The notes beneath the pieces were generated by a model, which was given only the letters and a program-made list of their open reading frames with translations, did no database searches and was not told the origin of the DNA. A DNA stretch of 64,000 nucleotides from positions 16,322,040 to 16,386,039 of the forward strand of contig NC_045145.1 of assembly GCF_008831285.2 (NCBI RefSeq), read 5' to 3'. Of this stretch, positions 25,301-38,066 are shown piece by piece (the first letter of the stretch is position 1; every line of letters begins with the position of its first letter). The translations under genes and the position numbers were made by a program. This DNA comes from Nymphaea colorata. Its lineage: Eukaryota > Streptophyta > Magnoliopsida > Nymphaeales > Nymphaeaceae.

Positions 25301-27975
25301 CTGACATTTGCTTTTACGTGGCTAGACACATGGTATTATAATGTTAAAGTTAAACACTTCCTAGTTCATACTGCATATATTTAGCATTTAAAATCCATTT
25401 TGCCCATTCACATCTACAGATGTCTAAGACTGGAGCATGACCATGAACACTTGCCCTCCATAACAAATTACTGGAATCAAGCATGTATAATCTATCTCTT
25501 TCTCTGTTCCAAAAAAGATACACAAACCCAGAAGGAAAATATTTGAAACTATATCAGGCAGGGCACTTATTTTTCACATTTTTCTAACTTCCTGTAGGAT
25601 AGACCTGCAACTGTACATTTTTTATTAGTAGGCATGTGTTATGAGTCATGTGCTCCCAATTCCAAACATGAAAGTAAGTTAAATGCCTAATATCGGACTA
25701 ACAACAAGTCAGCAAAATTTGACAATTAATCAAAATTATGTCCTGTCATGAGAAACATAATTCCAAATCAAACAAATCATGAAAAAACCAATCATGTTAG
25801 CAGGTGCATACTGACGCATCCAAGACAAATTAAATTGTTAAGATGACATGATGTCAAGCAAAATGGCACGCAATCCTGTAAGGCAATTTCTATCCATCAG
25901 CACAGCCGAACCAGCAAACATGCAATCATTTCTTAACTCCATAAAAATCTGGGTCCACATGCTAACCAAACACTGATACAAAGTAAAATAGCAAGAGACA
26001 TCAGAAATAGTGCCTAGATATGCAACACTAACCAGATAGGAAGGCAGTAATTTCTCAATCAACTATTAGATTGAAAATATAAGTAAAAATAGGAAAAGAG
26101 TACTAAAAAAAGATGTTTATCCATAACAAAGATGATCAAACATTAATTACACTATTCAAAGCTACAACTCACAGAGCTATTGGTGAAGATCTGTGACTTT
26201 ATCTTCCTCAAAGTTGAGCTCTTCTCTGCAAATTTAACATGGCATGATTCAGCTAGGAAACAAGAATACGGTAGTAGTCAAGACTTCAGCGATGTGGTGA
26301 ACAGAAGACACAAGTAGAAAAGTACACATGCCTTCATCGATGTCTTCTTTTTCCCAACACACATCAAGATAACGCAATGCCTTCCTATATTTTCTGAGAG
26401 CCATTTTGTAATCTTGCTTCTGTTGCAGTGAGGTCTCAATCAGTTAAACAAACATAGCATGATTAAGTAACTTTTCTTGGGTAGCCAAATGAGAGTCGGG
26501 TCCTACACCATGAAAGAAAAAAAACAATTAACTAATTAGAAAAAGCTATGCAATTACACATCCTGGCACTTGAATTAACTTGACCTTATAATGATCGTTT
26601 CCAAAAGCCTTGGCTGAATCAACAGCAGTCATCCACCAAGCAATGCCTGCAGGCTTCTCATCAAGGTCAGCAGGCCAATCTGGATGCATGTCACCATCCT
26701 TGAAGAAATTGGCGATACTATCATCCTGTCCTTCGAGAATCTCTCCACAATCAACAATCTCAACATCCACATTAGGGTGGTCGCGCTCGCCTGTAGGAGT
26801 ATGCTCAATTGCACGGACCACTCCCATACCTTTGACAACCTTGCCAAACACGACATGTTTACCATCAAGATGAGATGTTCTTGTGGTAGTGACAAAGAAT
26901 TGAGAGCCATTGGTATTTGGACCAGAATTAGCCATTGACAACATTCCTTTCCTTTCATGCTTTAACTCGAAATTTTCATCATCAAACTTCAGTCCGTATA
27001 TGGATTCTCCACCAGTACCATCTCCCGCTGATATATCACCACCTTGAATCATAAAACCTTTAATAATCCGATGGAAACGGTTTCCCTGAATCAATGGCCA
27101 TCAACATTTTTACTGGATTTTAGACAAATAAAAATAAGAAAACCAACTAAATGATGGAAAAAAGAAATTCCTACAAAATCGTACCATCTGACACTGAGGG
27201 GTCAAAAGGAAGTTAGTAGTCACGTATCGATTAGTAAGTACAATTTAATCAACGTGGAAAACGCAACAAACGAAAGAAAGTGGAGAGAATTTGAAAACGC
27301 TTTTTAACCACGTGCCTCAGAACGAAGACTGACTACAAGAAGTCGAAAATTAAGAACAAGAATAAAAGATTATTTAAAGAAACCAATAACAAATAAGAGG
27401 AAATGATTCAGAAAGTTGTCTGGACAAAGATGATGGTTAAGAATGAACAGTAGAATGGTAAAAGATTATATCAAAATAAAAAACGAAACCACATGTCACA
27501 GCATGCCCGACATGAAGGCCAAAGTCTACTGAGATTAAACGCATAAAAACGAGGATTGCAGTCATGCAACGTGCGACTTCTTAAAGGATAAAAAAGCAGG
27601 ACGAACTCAGGGAAGACAACCATTAGCAAATTATATGATTATTCAACAACTATCCCAACCTATGGAACAAAACAACCGTGACGAATTCCAGACCCACCCA
27701 CATTCAGCCATTGCCACCAGTAAGGAGAAACAGCAAGAAGGATCCTCCCGATCACTCTGAAAGACTTCCAACAAAACACAAACAACAAGAAAAAGAAAAG
27801 GGACCTTGAAATGCAAGGGGACGCCGGTGTTGGGTCCGATACCCTTCTCCCCTGTACATAGCGCCCTGAAATTCTCCGCCGTGATAGGCACCACGTCGCT
27901 GTACAGCTCCACTACGATCCTCCCTTCGAGCTCTCCCCCGATAGCAATGTCCAGGAAGCACCTCGGATTCACCAT
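22383..27975 (-). CDS. CYP40: Cyclophilin-40 peptidyl-prolyl isomerase, SQUINT orthologue (8 exons, 361 aa)
   Basis: Hsp90 co-chaperone with an N-terminal cyclophilin domain and a C-terminal TPR domain. In Arabidopsis SQUINT supports AGO1 loading and vegetative phase change. Exons: 27975-27805, 27085-26585, 26419-26332, 26225-26173, 24500-24396, 22795-22720, 22550-22513 and 22436-22383. The sum is 1086 nt, exactly the 361 residues I recall for SQUINT. Residues 1-175 are the isomerase (FHR at 61-63, QGG at 71-73). His129 replaces the cyclosporin-contact Trp of cyclophilin A, as in other CyP40s. Three TPRs follow from about residue 212. All five carboxylate-clamp positions that grip the Hsp90 MEEVD tail are present: K216, N220, N269, K299, R303. 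The intron after exon 3 needs a GC donor. The start at 27975 fits the family; a second in-frame ATG-like position upstream is unnecessary. Confidence 0.95.
24660..24958 (+). repeat. Candidate SINE-like insertion with poly-A tail in a CYP40 intron
   Basis: A GTGCAATGGTTGAGAAG word resembles an A box, an AAGTTCATGTCAC word resembles a B box, and the segment ends in about 18 adenines before GGAAAATCCC. A (TG)n run lies at the left side. It is opposite in orientation to the gene. No target duplication was identified. Confidence 0.3.
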
Positions 27976-28010
27976 CTTCTCTCTTTCTCCCTCCCTCAAC
28001 ACGCAGAGCA

Positions 28011-28019
28011 AAACCCTAG
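28011..28019 (-). promoter_or_regulatory. Telo-box in the CYP40 leader
   Basis: AAACCCTAG on the plus strand, so CTAGGGTTT on the gene's strand, about 36 nt before the CYP40 ATG. Telo-boxes near the transcription start are common in plant housekeeping genes. Confidence 0.5.
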
Positions 28020-30700
28020 CGTTCTTCTAGACTCTTCCTCTACCTCTGCGCTTCGGATGACCGCCCGACTACTGGATTCAAAAGTTGCAAACGTTTATTA
28101 AAAGCAGATAGGGAGAGACTCTTTCTCAGCGCTTCTCTTTTCCGCCTATTGGCCAATTATTTTACCGCCAACCTCATCAACTGCAAACCACACCCTATGC
28201 AAACAAACAACACACGGATAAATCTAGTTTCAAGCGAAAAGAGCAGTTCGAATTACTTACCAAAGCAATTGAATTATATTCCAGAAATCCCAAATTAACA
28301 TGCCAACTTCATTTCGTCGATTTCTGGTAAAAAGTGAAAGAAAAAACATCCGCGGTGATCAACAAACTGAAATGATTTTTCTAACAGGCAAAGTTGGGAC
28401 CTAATCAACATCTCCAAATTACATCAAACTTTGAGTTGTGGGTGCTGAGCTCCCGAACTCCGTTTAACTCGGAGGTCATAGATTCAATTGCCGACTCACG
28501 CGGCTTCCTAAAATCTAGTCAAGCGTCGACAAATTATCAACTAGCTTGTTCCCTTTGGGAGACATCATTTACTTTTATATTTAGTTGAGCTCTTGAAAAC
28601 CTCCTTCCTTCTCACCGTACTACATCTTAGGACTGCAACTGGATGAATTCTAAAATGAGGAGACATTAAAAAAATGGAAACCGAATTAAAGCAAAGAACA
28701 AACAACAACTTAGTTGGGTTGCCAAATCCGAACTGATGAAGTGGTCATTGCGCGCCAGCATGTTATATCCACTAAGTGAAGATAAATACAGATGCCACCA
28801 TCCCCCAAATAGATAAAACCAAACAACTAGAGCCCATTTTCTACTGCCCATTCTAGACCTACCCAAGCAGAAAGTTGAAGCTTTGTGGAAAGACCACCCA
28901 AATGTTAGATAAACAGAGACGCCACTATCCTCCAAGTAGACATGCAACAACTAGCGCCCATTTTCCACTGCTCTGCCCATAAGCAGAAAGTAGAAGCACT
29001 GTGAAAAGCCTCCCCAATGTTAAGATTTCATGTGAATTAGAGTGAATTATCAAGTACCATTTTGATCTTTACCGAATGAATTCTTTTAAAGAAAAAAGAG
29101 GGTGCTGTCTGGGGAAGGCAGTGCAGGGGCCAGTACAGGCGACAATGTCAGGCCCCATCTTTTGATTTATAATATATATATATTAATTTAATTTACTATT
29201 TCCGAAATTATAGCTATAAAGTATAAAATTTCAGGGGGGTCGAATCTGTACGTTATCACGGTACGGTCGATTTTGTTAACATACGGAGCATTGAGGCGGA
29301 AAGCGAGGACGGATAGGTCGTAGGGCCACGAGTTTTCCCTCACTACCCCTCGCGAGTTTTCGAGGATAACACTTGCGGTTACGGGTCAGACCCGGATCAG
29401 GACTCCAGCTGTGTCCAGTTAGCTGTCTTTTTCCATGTGATAATGAAATCGAAGTTGGAAAGTCCAAATACGAAGACGATCCGGATCCAATTAGAAGGCG
29501 AGGGCTTCATCGTTATTTTCTGCTGAAGAAGGGGCAGTTGTAGGGAGCGACGAAATATAAATAGGACCCGCCTGAATTTGGGGCTTTCTGGACGCGTCAG
29601 CCCACGACAAGAGTAAGGCTTTGTATTTTATTGTAAAGAGGGATGAACGGGTGGACGCGTCCCCCACCGTACCCGGACCACCACTTGATCTGGGCCGTCC
29701 AAGAACGGGAATCTTCTCGCCGACACGGGTCGGGTTTGAAAGGGAACGAACCCGGGCCCGAGGTTGGTGGAAAAGACCCAGATCCAACTAAGCATCCGGG
29801 TCCGAGTATGTGGATTCGTATCTGATTATCAATCAAATTCAAACTCAAATTCTCTGAGAAGAGGAAGTCGATCCACAAGATGCAAGATCGGGTCGGGGAA
29901 ACAAGGCTATTTTGGTATATCCTATATTAAGAGCGGGTCCAGTCCCGACAACTTTGATAAGGACGGTACAGTCGTCAGATTTTATTACATATATCAAACA
30001 CTAGAGGAACACTGTCTTGGAGTTTGAACTCGTACAGGCGACTCTCTCCTAATGCCTACTGTAGAACTTCAAGGTTCGTCGCCACCACCTGTCACCTCAA
30101 AAGGGTAACCTGAGATACCAAAGAAAGAGGAGACACAGTCAAAGAAAATGTTGAGTGATTCAATCAAGACACCAAAGTCATGTAACATAATCAAAAGTTT
30201 CAGAATTTGAGGAAAATCTTAAAATTTTAGAAACAGAAACATTGCAGAAAGCCGCCCAGTTGCAAGTTTGAAATTTCTTTCTTTCTGAACCGCGAATTTC
30301 GTATGATATATAACTCAAACTCCTATCATTTTGCGACATATACTTGCAACTGCACTGACCAGTGAAGAACCAAAAGATCCAAAGCAAATGCAGACCAGTT
30401 ATCTCTGTCCAATTATAACAAAATGTTATTTTTTACTGTGGCTTCCAGGATACAAAAGAAAGAAACACCACTCAGATTGTCTTTTCAAAATTGAAAATAG
30501 AATAACTGGACGTCCTTGGTTCATTTTTTTAATGTATGGTTATTATTTCACAGGCAAATGCAATCTCAGGTTCGTAGGAATCAGTTTACACATCTTTTTC
30601 AAGCGAGCGAAGAGGCAGACAATAATCATAATTCTAGCTAATGAAGCCCACAGTCACGTACTCAAATTACTTAGAAAAAACAAAACAAATCAAATCAAAG
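28020..30700. other. CYP40 upstream region; no gene
   Basis: The left part is the presumed CYP40 promoter. At 28440-28500 a GGAGGTCATAGATTCAATTGCC word looks like a tRNA-derived B box. Two related CCCACC/TAGA phrases recur at 28785-28830 and 28905-28960. A CG-rich stretch at 29270-29900 holds an AATATAAATAGG TATA-like word near 29555, but no reading frame follows it convincingly. Confidence 0.45.
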
Positions 30701-31670
30701 TTAATTTATTCGAGCAAACCAGTCAATAAAACAAGGGAGACTGTTAGCTCATGCAATTTGCAGAATCTTTTACAGGTACGAGCACAGTAAGAACAGTGTG
30801 AGTATGCGAAACAAAACAACCTGCTTTACTGCACCATTATCGAGACGGAAGCAAATAATTCCAAAAATTTATGTATATTTTAGACACAAGTGTCCAATGT
30901 GTACCAGAAAATTTTTTATAAAACATTAAACCGTTCATGTGTTTATATTTAATCTACAATTAGATTTACATAATCTTTCTGAAACTTGCAATTTCCCGAA
31001 TCCAACTGCATGAGTACGGTGGGTAGGAATATGGCAAAAAAAACTAGAGACAAAAACTCGCCGGTGTCGGCTTAGACAGAGGGGTGGTGCACACAGAAAT
31101 TGGGTAGACAGGTATATTCTACCTGTCGCTGGTCTGACCAGCTATGTCGATCTAGGTTTGGCCACTCAATTTAAGAGGTCACACATTCAATACATTCAAG
31201 CATCCAAGTATCCTAATGTGGTAGGAAGGCCCAAGTATGTAGGATTAATGAAACAAAGTTTAATTGTACAAATGAAATATAATGAAGGATAAAAACAAGA
31301 ATGCGAGGTTTTTTGGTAACATTAATTTGATTTACAAGCTTAAAAATCTTAGGTTCTTTTTTATTTATACATTAAAAATGTTCCAACCACATTTATACTT
31401 TAAAATGCCAATGATTAAACGAGGGAAAATGCCGGACAGTTGCAACACATATATCGGGTTGTCAACCTAATTCTACACAAACACACACGCTATATATATA
31501 TATATATATATATAAAAGAGAAACAGGTAGGTGCTAACACTTAAATGTTAATTGCCCTTTCTCCTCTCGTATTAGTATTTAAGAGAAAAAGTGTGAACTA
31601 ACCTGTAACAAAAAGCCGAAATTGTGTTTTTTATCCATGAAACGTTTGAGTATGTAGAACCTAGCAGTTT

Positions 31671-31746
<76 letters not shown>

Positions 31747-34527
31747 GATACTAACCCCAGCCTAAGAGAGGTATCAGAGCTGTCATAGTAATCTTGAGGA
31801 GGAGGAGGAGGGCAAGCAGCAGCATTAGAAGAACGGTTAGTGGTGACAGAACCGGAAGAAGATGAAAGACGGTCCTCGGAGGCAACATTATCAGGCTCGA
31901 CAACATCCCCATAATAGCTATTGCTGTTATTGGTGCTGCTATTATTGCTGTTATTAGTGTTGTTGTTCAATACAGCAATCTGGAAAAAACAAAAAAGCTG
32001 GTGAAGAGGACAATGAAAAGAAGGAAAGAGATCACGTAAGCACCAAGGTCTCTCTCTCTCCTTTTATATATATATATATGTGTGTGTGTATGTGTGTGTT
32101 CTCCTGATTCTCAACATTTTTATGTAATCTACTGGCAAGATCATAACAAGAAATACGCTTTTTAATGTTTCAACCGAGAAGAATAGATACAATATAAAAA
32201 CTTTTTTTATAATCAAGGAAAACTAAGAGGTTACACTACATCTGGACTCCTAGAACATAATGCTGTATTCTTTACAGCAAATAGTAAAAATTCATAATAG
32301 AAAAGCCTTTCCTCTTCATATAAAAGTAAATGCGTAACATTTATATTCTGCACCTGACCGTCGAAAGAACTATCCGTTTCTCAATCATTTTATTTTAGTT
32401 GTACCTTAGAAAAAATACGGGCACACACGCATAGATATAAACAAATATAAATGAAAGTACGAGCCTATAAATACACATGTAAAAAGAAAACTATATCTTG
32501 AAATGGACCCCTTGATTCTCCCTCGTTTTTCTCAGGATTGAATTATTCCTTCCATGGGAGAGAGAGAGAAAGAAGAATTACAGGGTATTGTTATCTGCAT
32601 TGTGGGGAGGGGGTGGGTTGTGTGGAGAAAGAGGTGTTCAGTGCAATCAGGATCCAATTTCTTCTCCCTTTCCGTGTATATGGTAATCCAGTATCCTCTG
32701 TTTGTGGGAGAGTGTGTGTGTTTGTACGTGAGTGTGTGTATCCCTGAGATAATAAAACTACATACGGACAACAACAGCATGCTGCTGATCAGGGTTCGAA
32801 TCTCACCTGTTGCCGAAGCCGGCTGTTCTCTTCCATCAGCTGCCCCTCCTGTTTCAAGCGGATAAAAAACAAACAAAATATCCACATCAGGACCTATTTG
32901 TGTTCATTTCGTAGAAATAGCAACTTCACATACAAATGAGTGTGTGAATTTCCATCAAGTGAAGCACTTTCTAGTTCAACAGCCTCACTCATATATACTT
33001 GGACGTGGAAGATGGACTCATTCGACGCCTAAACCCGTGGCCAAGAGAAAAACATCATATTGACTTTAACAAGGAAGGCCCAAGATGCATTTATGCATCA
33101 ACGACCACAGCGGGACTGAATTGAATGTCCGTCAACCTCGTAATCTGTAGAGGCTCGCTGACATGCTCTCGGCAGCTTCAGTAACACCTTATTGATTGCT
33201 TAGCATTTCATTAACAGAATTACATCATCACAGAGATATGATCTAATAATTGATCAGAACTTTGTATTGTGTGAAACTCTGCCTCAATGAATAATAGATT
33301 CGGTTCAAGAAACACTAGTATAAACTTACATGTATAAATCAAGGCTACCAACCGCCATCAAGTTCAGACAACGGCAGTTAGTAGTGTGCCTTCCCGTAAG
33401 AACGGTAAAGAGAAAGGGGCCTTTAACACGAGTACACACATGCACAAAAAGCTTTCGTAATTTGAAAGTTGCCTTGCAGAATGTTCGTCCATCAGTTAGT
33501 CTAGATAAAGAGTGTGTGTAACTTACCCTACGTAACGGTACAGTAGAACTTATAAGCCACCATTACGAAGACAAGGTTGGATTCTACTAGAAACACCAAC
33601 AACTATGGCCTTAAGGCAAGATGGCAAGGAATAAATGGGTTTGGCATATACATTATTCCCCAGAAAGGATAACGATATTAATCCAAGAAAATGTTCCCTG
33701 TAATCAAGAGTGAGGTAGTTAAAATTAGACCAGCTTGAAAAGGAAGATCTGGAGTAACTGCTTAGCGTACATGATCTAATAACAAGTACATGATCTAATA
33801 ACAATTCAGTTAACTAATTTTAGAAATTCTAGTATGCATGATCAAGATATAAGAAAGGAACAGATAAATAATCACAGATTTCTATCATATTTTTCCCTTT
33901 GCTTCACACCCTTTCAGAAATCTCATGCAATCATGTGAAAGTACTGTCTTTCAATGCAAGTGGTTTTAACTACTTTATTCAAGCTCTTGGTAATTATTTT
34001 CTCAAGCTTCAATGGCTATATCCCTTTCCTTAAATAACAGATGGGCATTCTCCATCAAGCAAAAGGATCTAACAGACAGAAAAAAGAGATCGTGGTCGAA
34101 TTGAAGGTTGTGGAGTTTTCGTAAAGCAGCATCAGCACAGTCTGTCCAGAAGTTTGAGTACTTGCCTTTCTCTGAAGCTCATCTATCTCATGCATCAGTC
34201 TATCACTCTGCAACATGAACACCCATGACATTTATGTGTGAGCATTACAGTAAGAAAAATCATGGATATATATAGAAGCGCTCTAACCATTTGGGAGAAT
34301 TTACAGTAAGAAGATCATTGATATATAATAGAAGGGCTCAAACCTTTTGGGACAATACACGGCTCAATCCATTTTCGAGAGTTTTCTCCAGTTGTATTAA
34401 TTCATCTATGCTTAATCCTTGAAGTTCTTCTCCCCTCATTTGCCTGATGTATAGAAGTACAACCTTTCAATTATGAATGTTGTCTTTTGCAATAAACACA
34501 CCCAATGCACACTCACACACACACGCC

Positions 34528-34561
<34 letters not shown>

Positions 34562-37384
34562 GAGTACGTATAGGAGCATACCTTAGCAGGTGGCTTGCCT
34601 CTGCTACCTGCTTGCTCACCGTAGAAAGATTGCTGTTCTCTAACTGACATAACAATATGAAGAACGGTTGTTTATTTTATGTATTCAACCAACACAGAGG
34701 CCATCATGAGATAAAAGCTTACAATACCCACCGCATCAGAAATAGTTTGAATCTTAATCAACAAAAGAGTAGTTTGAACTTTGAAACATAATATGCAAAA
34801 GCTCAAGAAAGCAACTTATTCACCGCTAAGATACTTAGTTGCTTGCGGGCATGTAGTTGTGCAAAATTGAATCTCAACCATGCTGTGAAAGGTGATTGCT
34901 TGAGTGCATGGAGTTTGGACTTGGGCTCTCTCTCTAGATCTCCCTCAAAAGAAAACGACTTTCCCCCATCCTTTTACTTCGTCTCTCAAGATCAATGGGT
35001 AATATGAACGTAAAATATTTTGTCCAGCAAGATTACTGGTAAAATACAGGCATTATTTACTTATATTTTGCTGCTTACACTTACTCATACTTCAATTTAT
35101 TAGACAGGGAAACTGCACCTGAGTCCAGCGGCTTGGTTGCTTGTCGAGGTAACCCCAGTCGGCAGCACCCCAATCCCCAGGACCTATACATGCTTCAGCT
35201 TGAATAAAGCTAAAGCTGAAGCCCATAGAACTCAAACTGCAACTATGTACCCATCACACAAACAAGGTCGGACCTCACTACATCAAACCCTCTTGAAGCA
35301 TTAAAATAAAGTACGCTTACTTTAACACATATATATGCATCTGTTTTCTATCAAAATATAAATTTCCCATGTGCACCTCTTTATCAGAAACCTAGCCATA
35401 TGCACGCGCATGTTGCAATGCTGGTAGTCTTACAATAACGAGCAGAAAATGAGAGAAGTTCAAAACAGTTTCAGTTAGTTAATCCTTCCTTAGGGCAAAG
35501 AGAGTGATCTGGGATGAAAAAAGATAACCACAGAGTACAAACCTACGAAGATGGTCCATTAATTCAAAAGTAGATATAGCTAAAAACTACAATCCATCGA
35601 TATAAATGAATCTAAAAAAAAATCTTGGGAATAAGGAAAAAAATTAGAAATGCTAGTAAGAATTAAATCTTAAGTAAAAGTTGTAGAGGTTAAAGAGAAA
35701 ACTAAATATCACAAGGTCAGCTGGTCAAATAACAGAAAGCAGACATAGAAACAGGTGAAATATGGGCATGTGAATCTCTAACCAAGTATACCAGATACAT
35801 ATAACTTGGACAAATTTATTTGTACATTGTTTTTGTGTAAATGAAATATGCACAGGCTCATGTGCTAAAAAAGTGCTGATTTGTCAACAAAGACTAAATT
35901 TAACCTTGAAAAGAATTATCCTAGCAGAAAGCGACTCCTCTATCTAGTAAAGGATGAGTAAATAACTTTAGCTAAGCTTCCAATAAACTTGTAAAAAACT
36001 TACATGCAACTCATGAGATGGCTGAGCTTCTATTTTTTGAAGGGTCTTGGAGTGCATTTTGTACCTTGCAGTGATCTTCTCAATGCTTTAACATTAAACA
36101 AATGCCCACAATCAGACATTTTAATCATAGCTCTGACAACTAGAAAAAAAACAATAGAACCATAATCCTTCCTATTGTCTATGGATGCTTTGAAAGTGAA
36201 TCATCACATTTCTCATTGCAGTTCTCGTGAAATCCACATAACTGATATTTGAGTAACAGCTAAAGGTAATTGATGAAAATGAAACAATAGATTTCACTTA
36301 GAAGCCACGATCAATAGCAAGTAGCGCAATATGAATATACAGAAAAGAAGTTTTAGATTAAGAACAATGTGACCAAAATAAAGGTTGACTTTGTAAAGTT
36401 AATTAGTGAAGTAGGCCACATACATTCATATATACATACACACATATGGCGGCCATGCTGATGCCCACTGCATGGACACGCGGTAATTGGTGCTAAGAGA
36501 AAAATTTTATGTGGCAAATTAAGACTACTTCAACATTTTCATCAAATGGAAAATGTGCTCTGTCACTACAATCTTCGAAGCCTGCTTCATAGCCATGTTG
36601 AGCTAAATCAAGATTCACAAAATCCACCCTCACGCAACACAAATAAAATAAAGTTCCTGCTGCACTTTTTGGTCGGATCTTCCAAGCAAGAAAAGCATGA
36701 GCAACTCTGGAAAAGAAAAGAGAGGCAATTTGTGAACTTAAGGCGTTTGATCTGGTCCACGCCCCAGATCAACAAATCAAAACTTACATATGGGCAACAA
36801 ACATTTTGCATAATTTTTTTATAATCTCGTCTAGAAATCATTTAATATTGCATGGTTCAACTTCTATTAATCACAGCATGATGGCTTCTTTATGCGTCGA
36901 TCTTGATCATTCTTAATTTTCCTTAATAGTGGAGACGGGGGATCCCTTGGATATGAACTCAAACCGAGGCTTGACTACCATGCCTTTCATGGATAATACC
37001 ATGCAAAAGCAATGCAAGGCAACAGAACAACATGAAATACCAAATGAAACGCCATGATATGTGGGGTTCGAGAGAGTTGGTGGAGGTTTAAGCTAAGGCT
37101 CAACCGATGGGTGGTCGAGGCATCGAATCCCATGGGCATCCATATCCCTTTGACCGCCTTTACACATGGCCGCACCTAGCATTCGCGGTGGACAGCGGTG
37201 GGACTCTTACAAGTTTCAGAGCTTTATACGCATGGTCAATTCCATTTTCATCGATCTGTCACCCGACCTCATGCTTATGACTGGATCCTTGACAAGCTGC
37301 AAACCTCAAAAAGGGGAAAAGAAAAAGAGGGAAAGCTTTTGGACGTCCCATGTGAATCAGCTAGCTCTCTCTTGTTTCGATGAG

Positions 37385-37430
<46 letters not shown>

Positions 37431-37855
37431 ATGTTGAGAAACACTAAACCTGCTGAGAAGAAAGAAGGAAGAGGAGGAGAAGGTTAAGAAGAGATGGAAG
37501 ATGCATCCATCCTGCGGTCCGCGCATGAAGGGCCATGTTAAAGGAGCACGTACGATAGAATTAGCTGGCCGCAGAGTCACGGCACCAATTATAAGGAGAC
37601 ATAGATAAAACCACATGCATGCAGCATGAATAAATACGGTTTCTTCTTTTTCTTTATTCTTTACTATTTCTACACCTCCGATGTTTGATCAAGAAAAGGG
37701 GCACCAGGAGATGCATAAGAGAGGGAGGCATCACACACAGAGAGAGAGAGAGAGAGACGAGGAGAAATCCCCAAGGAAGTCATGGAACAGCAAGGAGCAG
37801 GTGAGAATAGAAGAAGGGGAAACGCCATTCGACCAGCAGAAGGTTCCACAGATGG

Positions 37856-37886
<31 letters not shown>

Positions 37887-38018
37887 AATACACAGAGAGA
37901 TTTGCCAGTAGACATAAATGGATGACCAAACAAGGAGCAGAAAGAAGGTAGCATAAGGAAAAACGGTTTTCAACCAGCAAAAGAAAGCAATTCAGACATG
38001 GAAAACGAGCTAGTCTAC

Positions 38019-38066
<48 letters not shown>

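Noticed and set aside
27976-28011. Longer CYP40 beginning 12 codons upstream
   Set aside because: The MVNPRCF start gives exactly the family length and start; upstream residues are not conserved in anything I recall.
28011-28035. Heat-shock element in the CYP40 promoter
   Set aside because: Only a single TTCTAGA-like half is seen; three inverted nGAAn units are needed.
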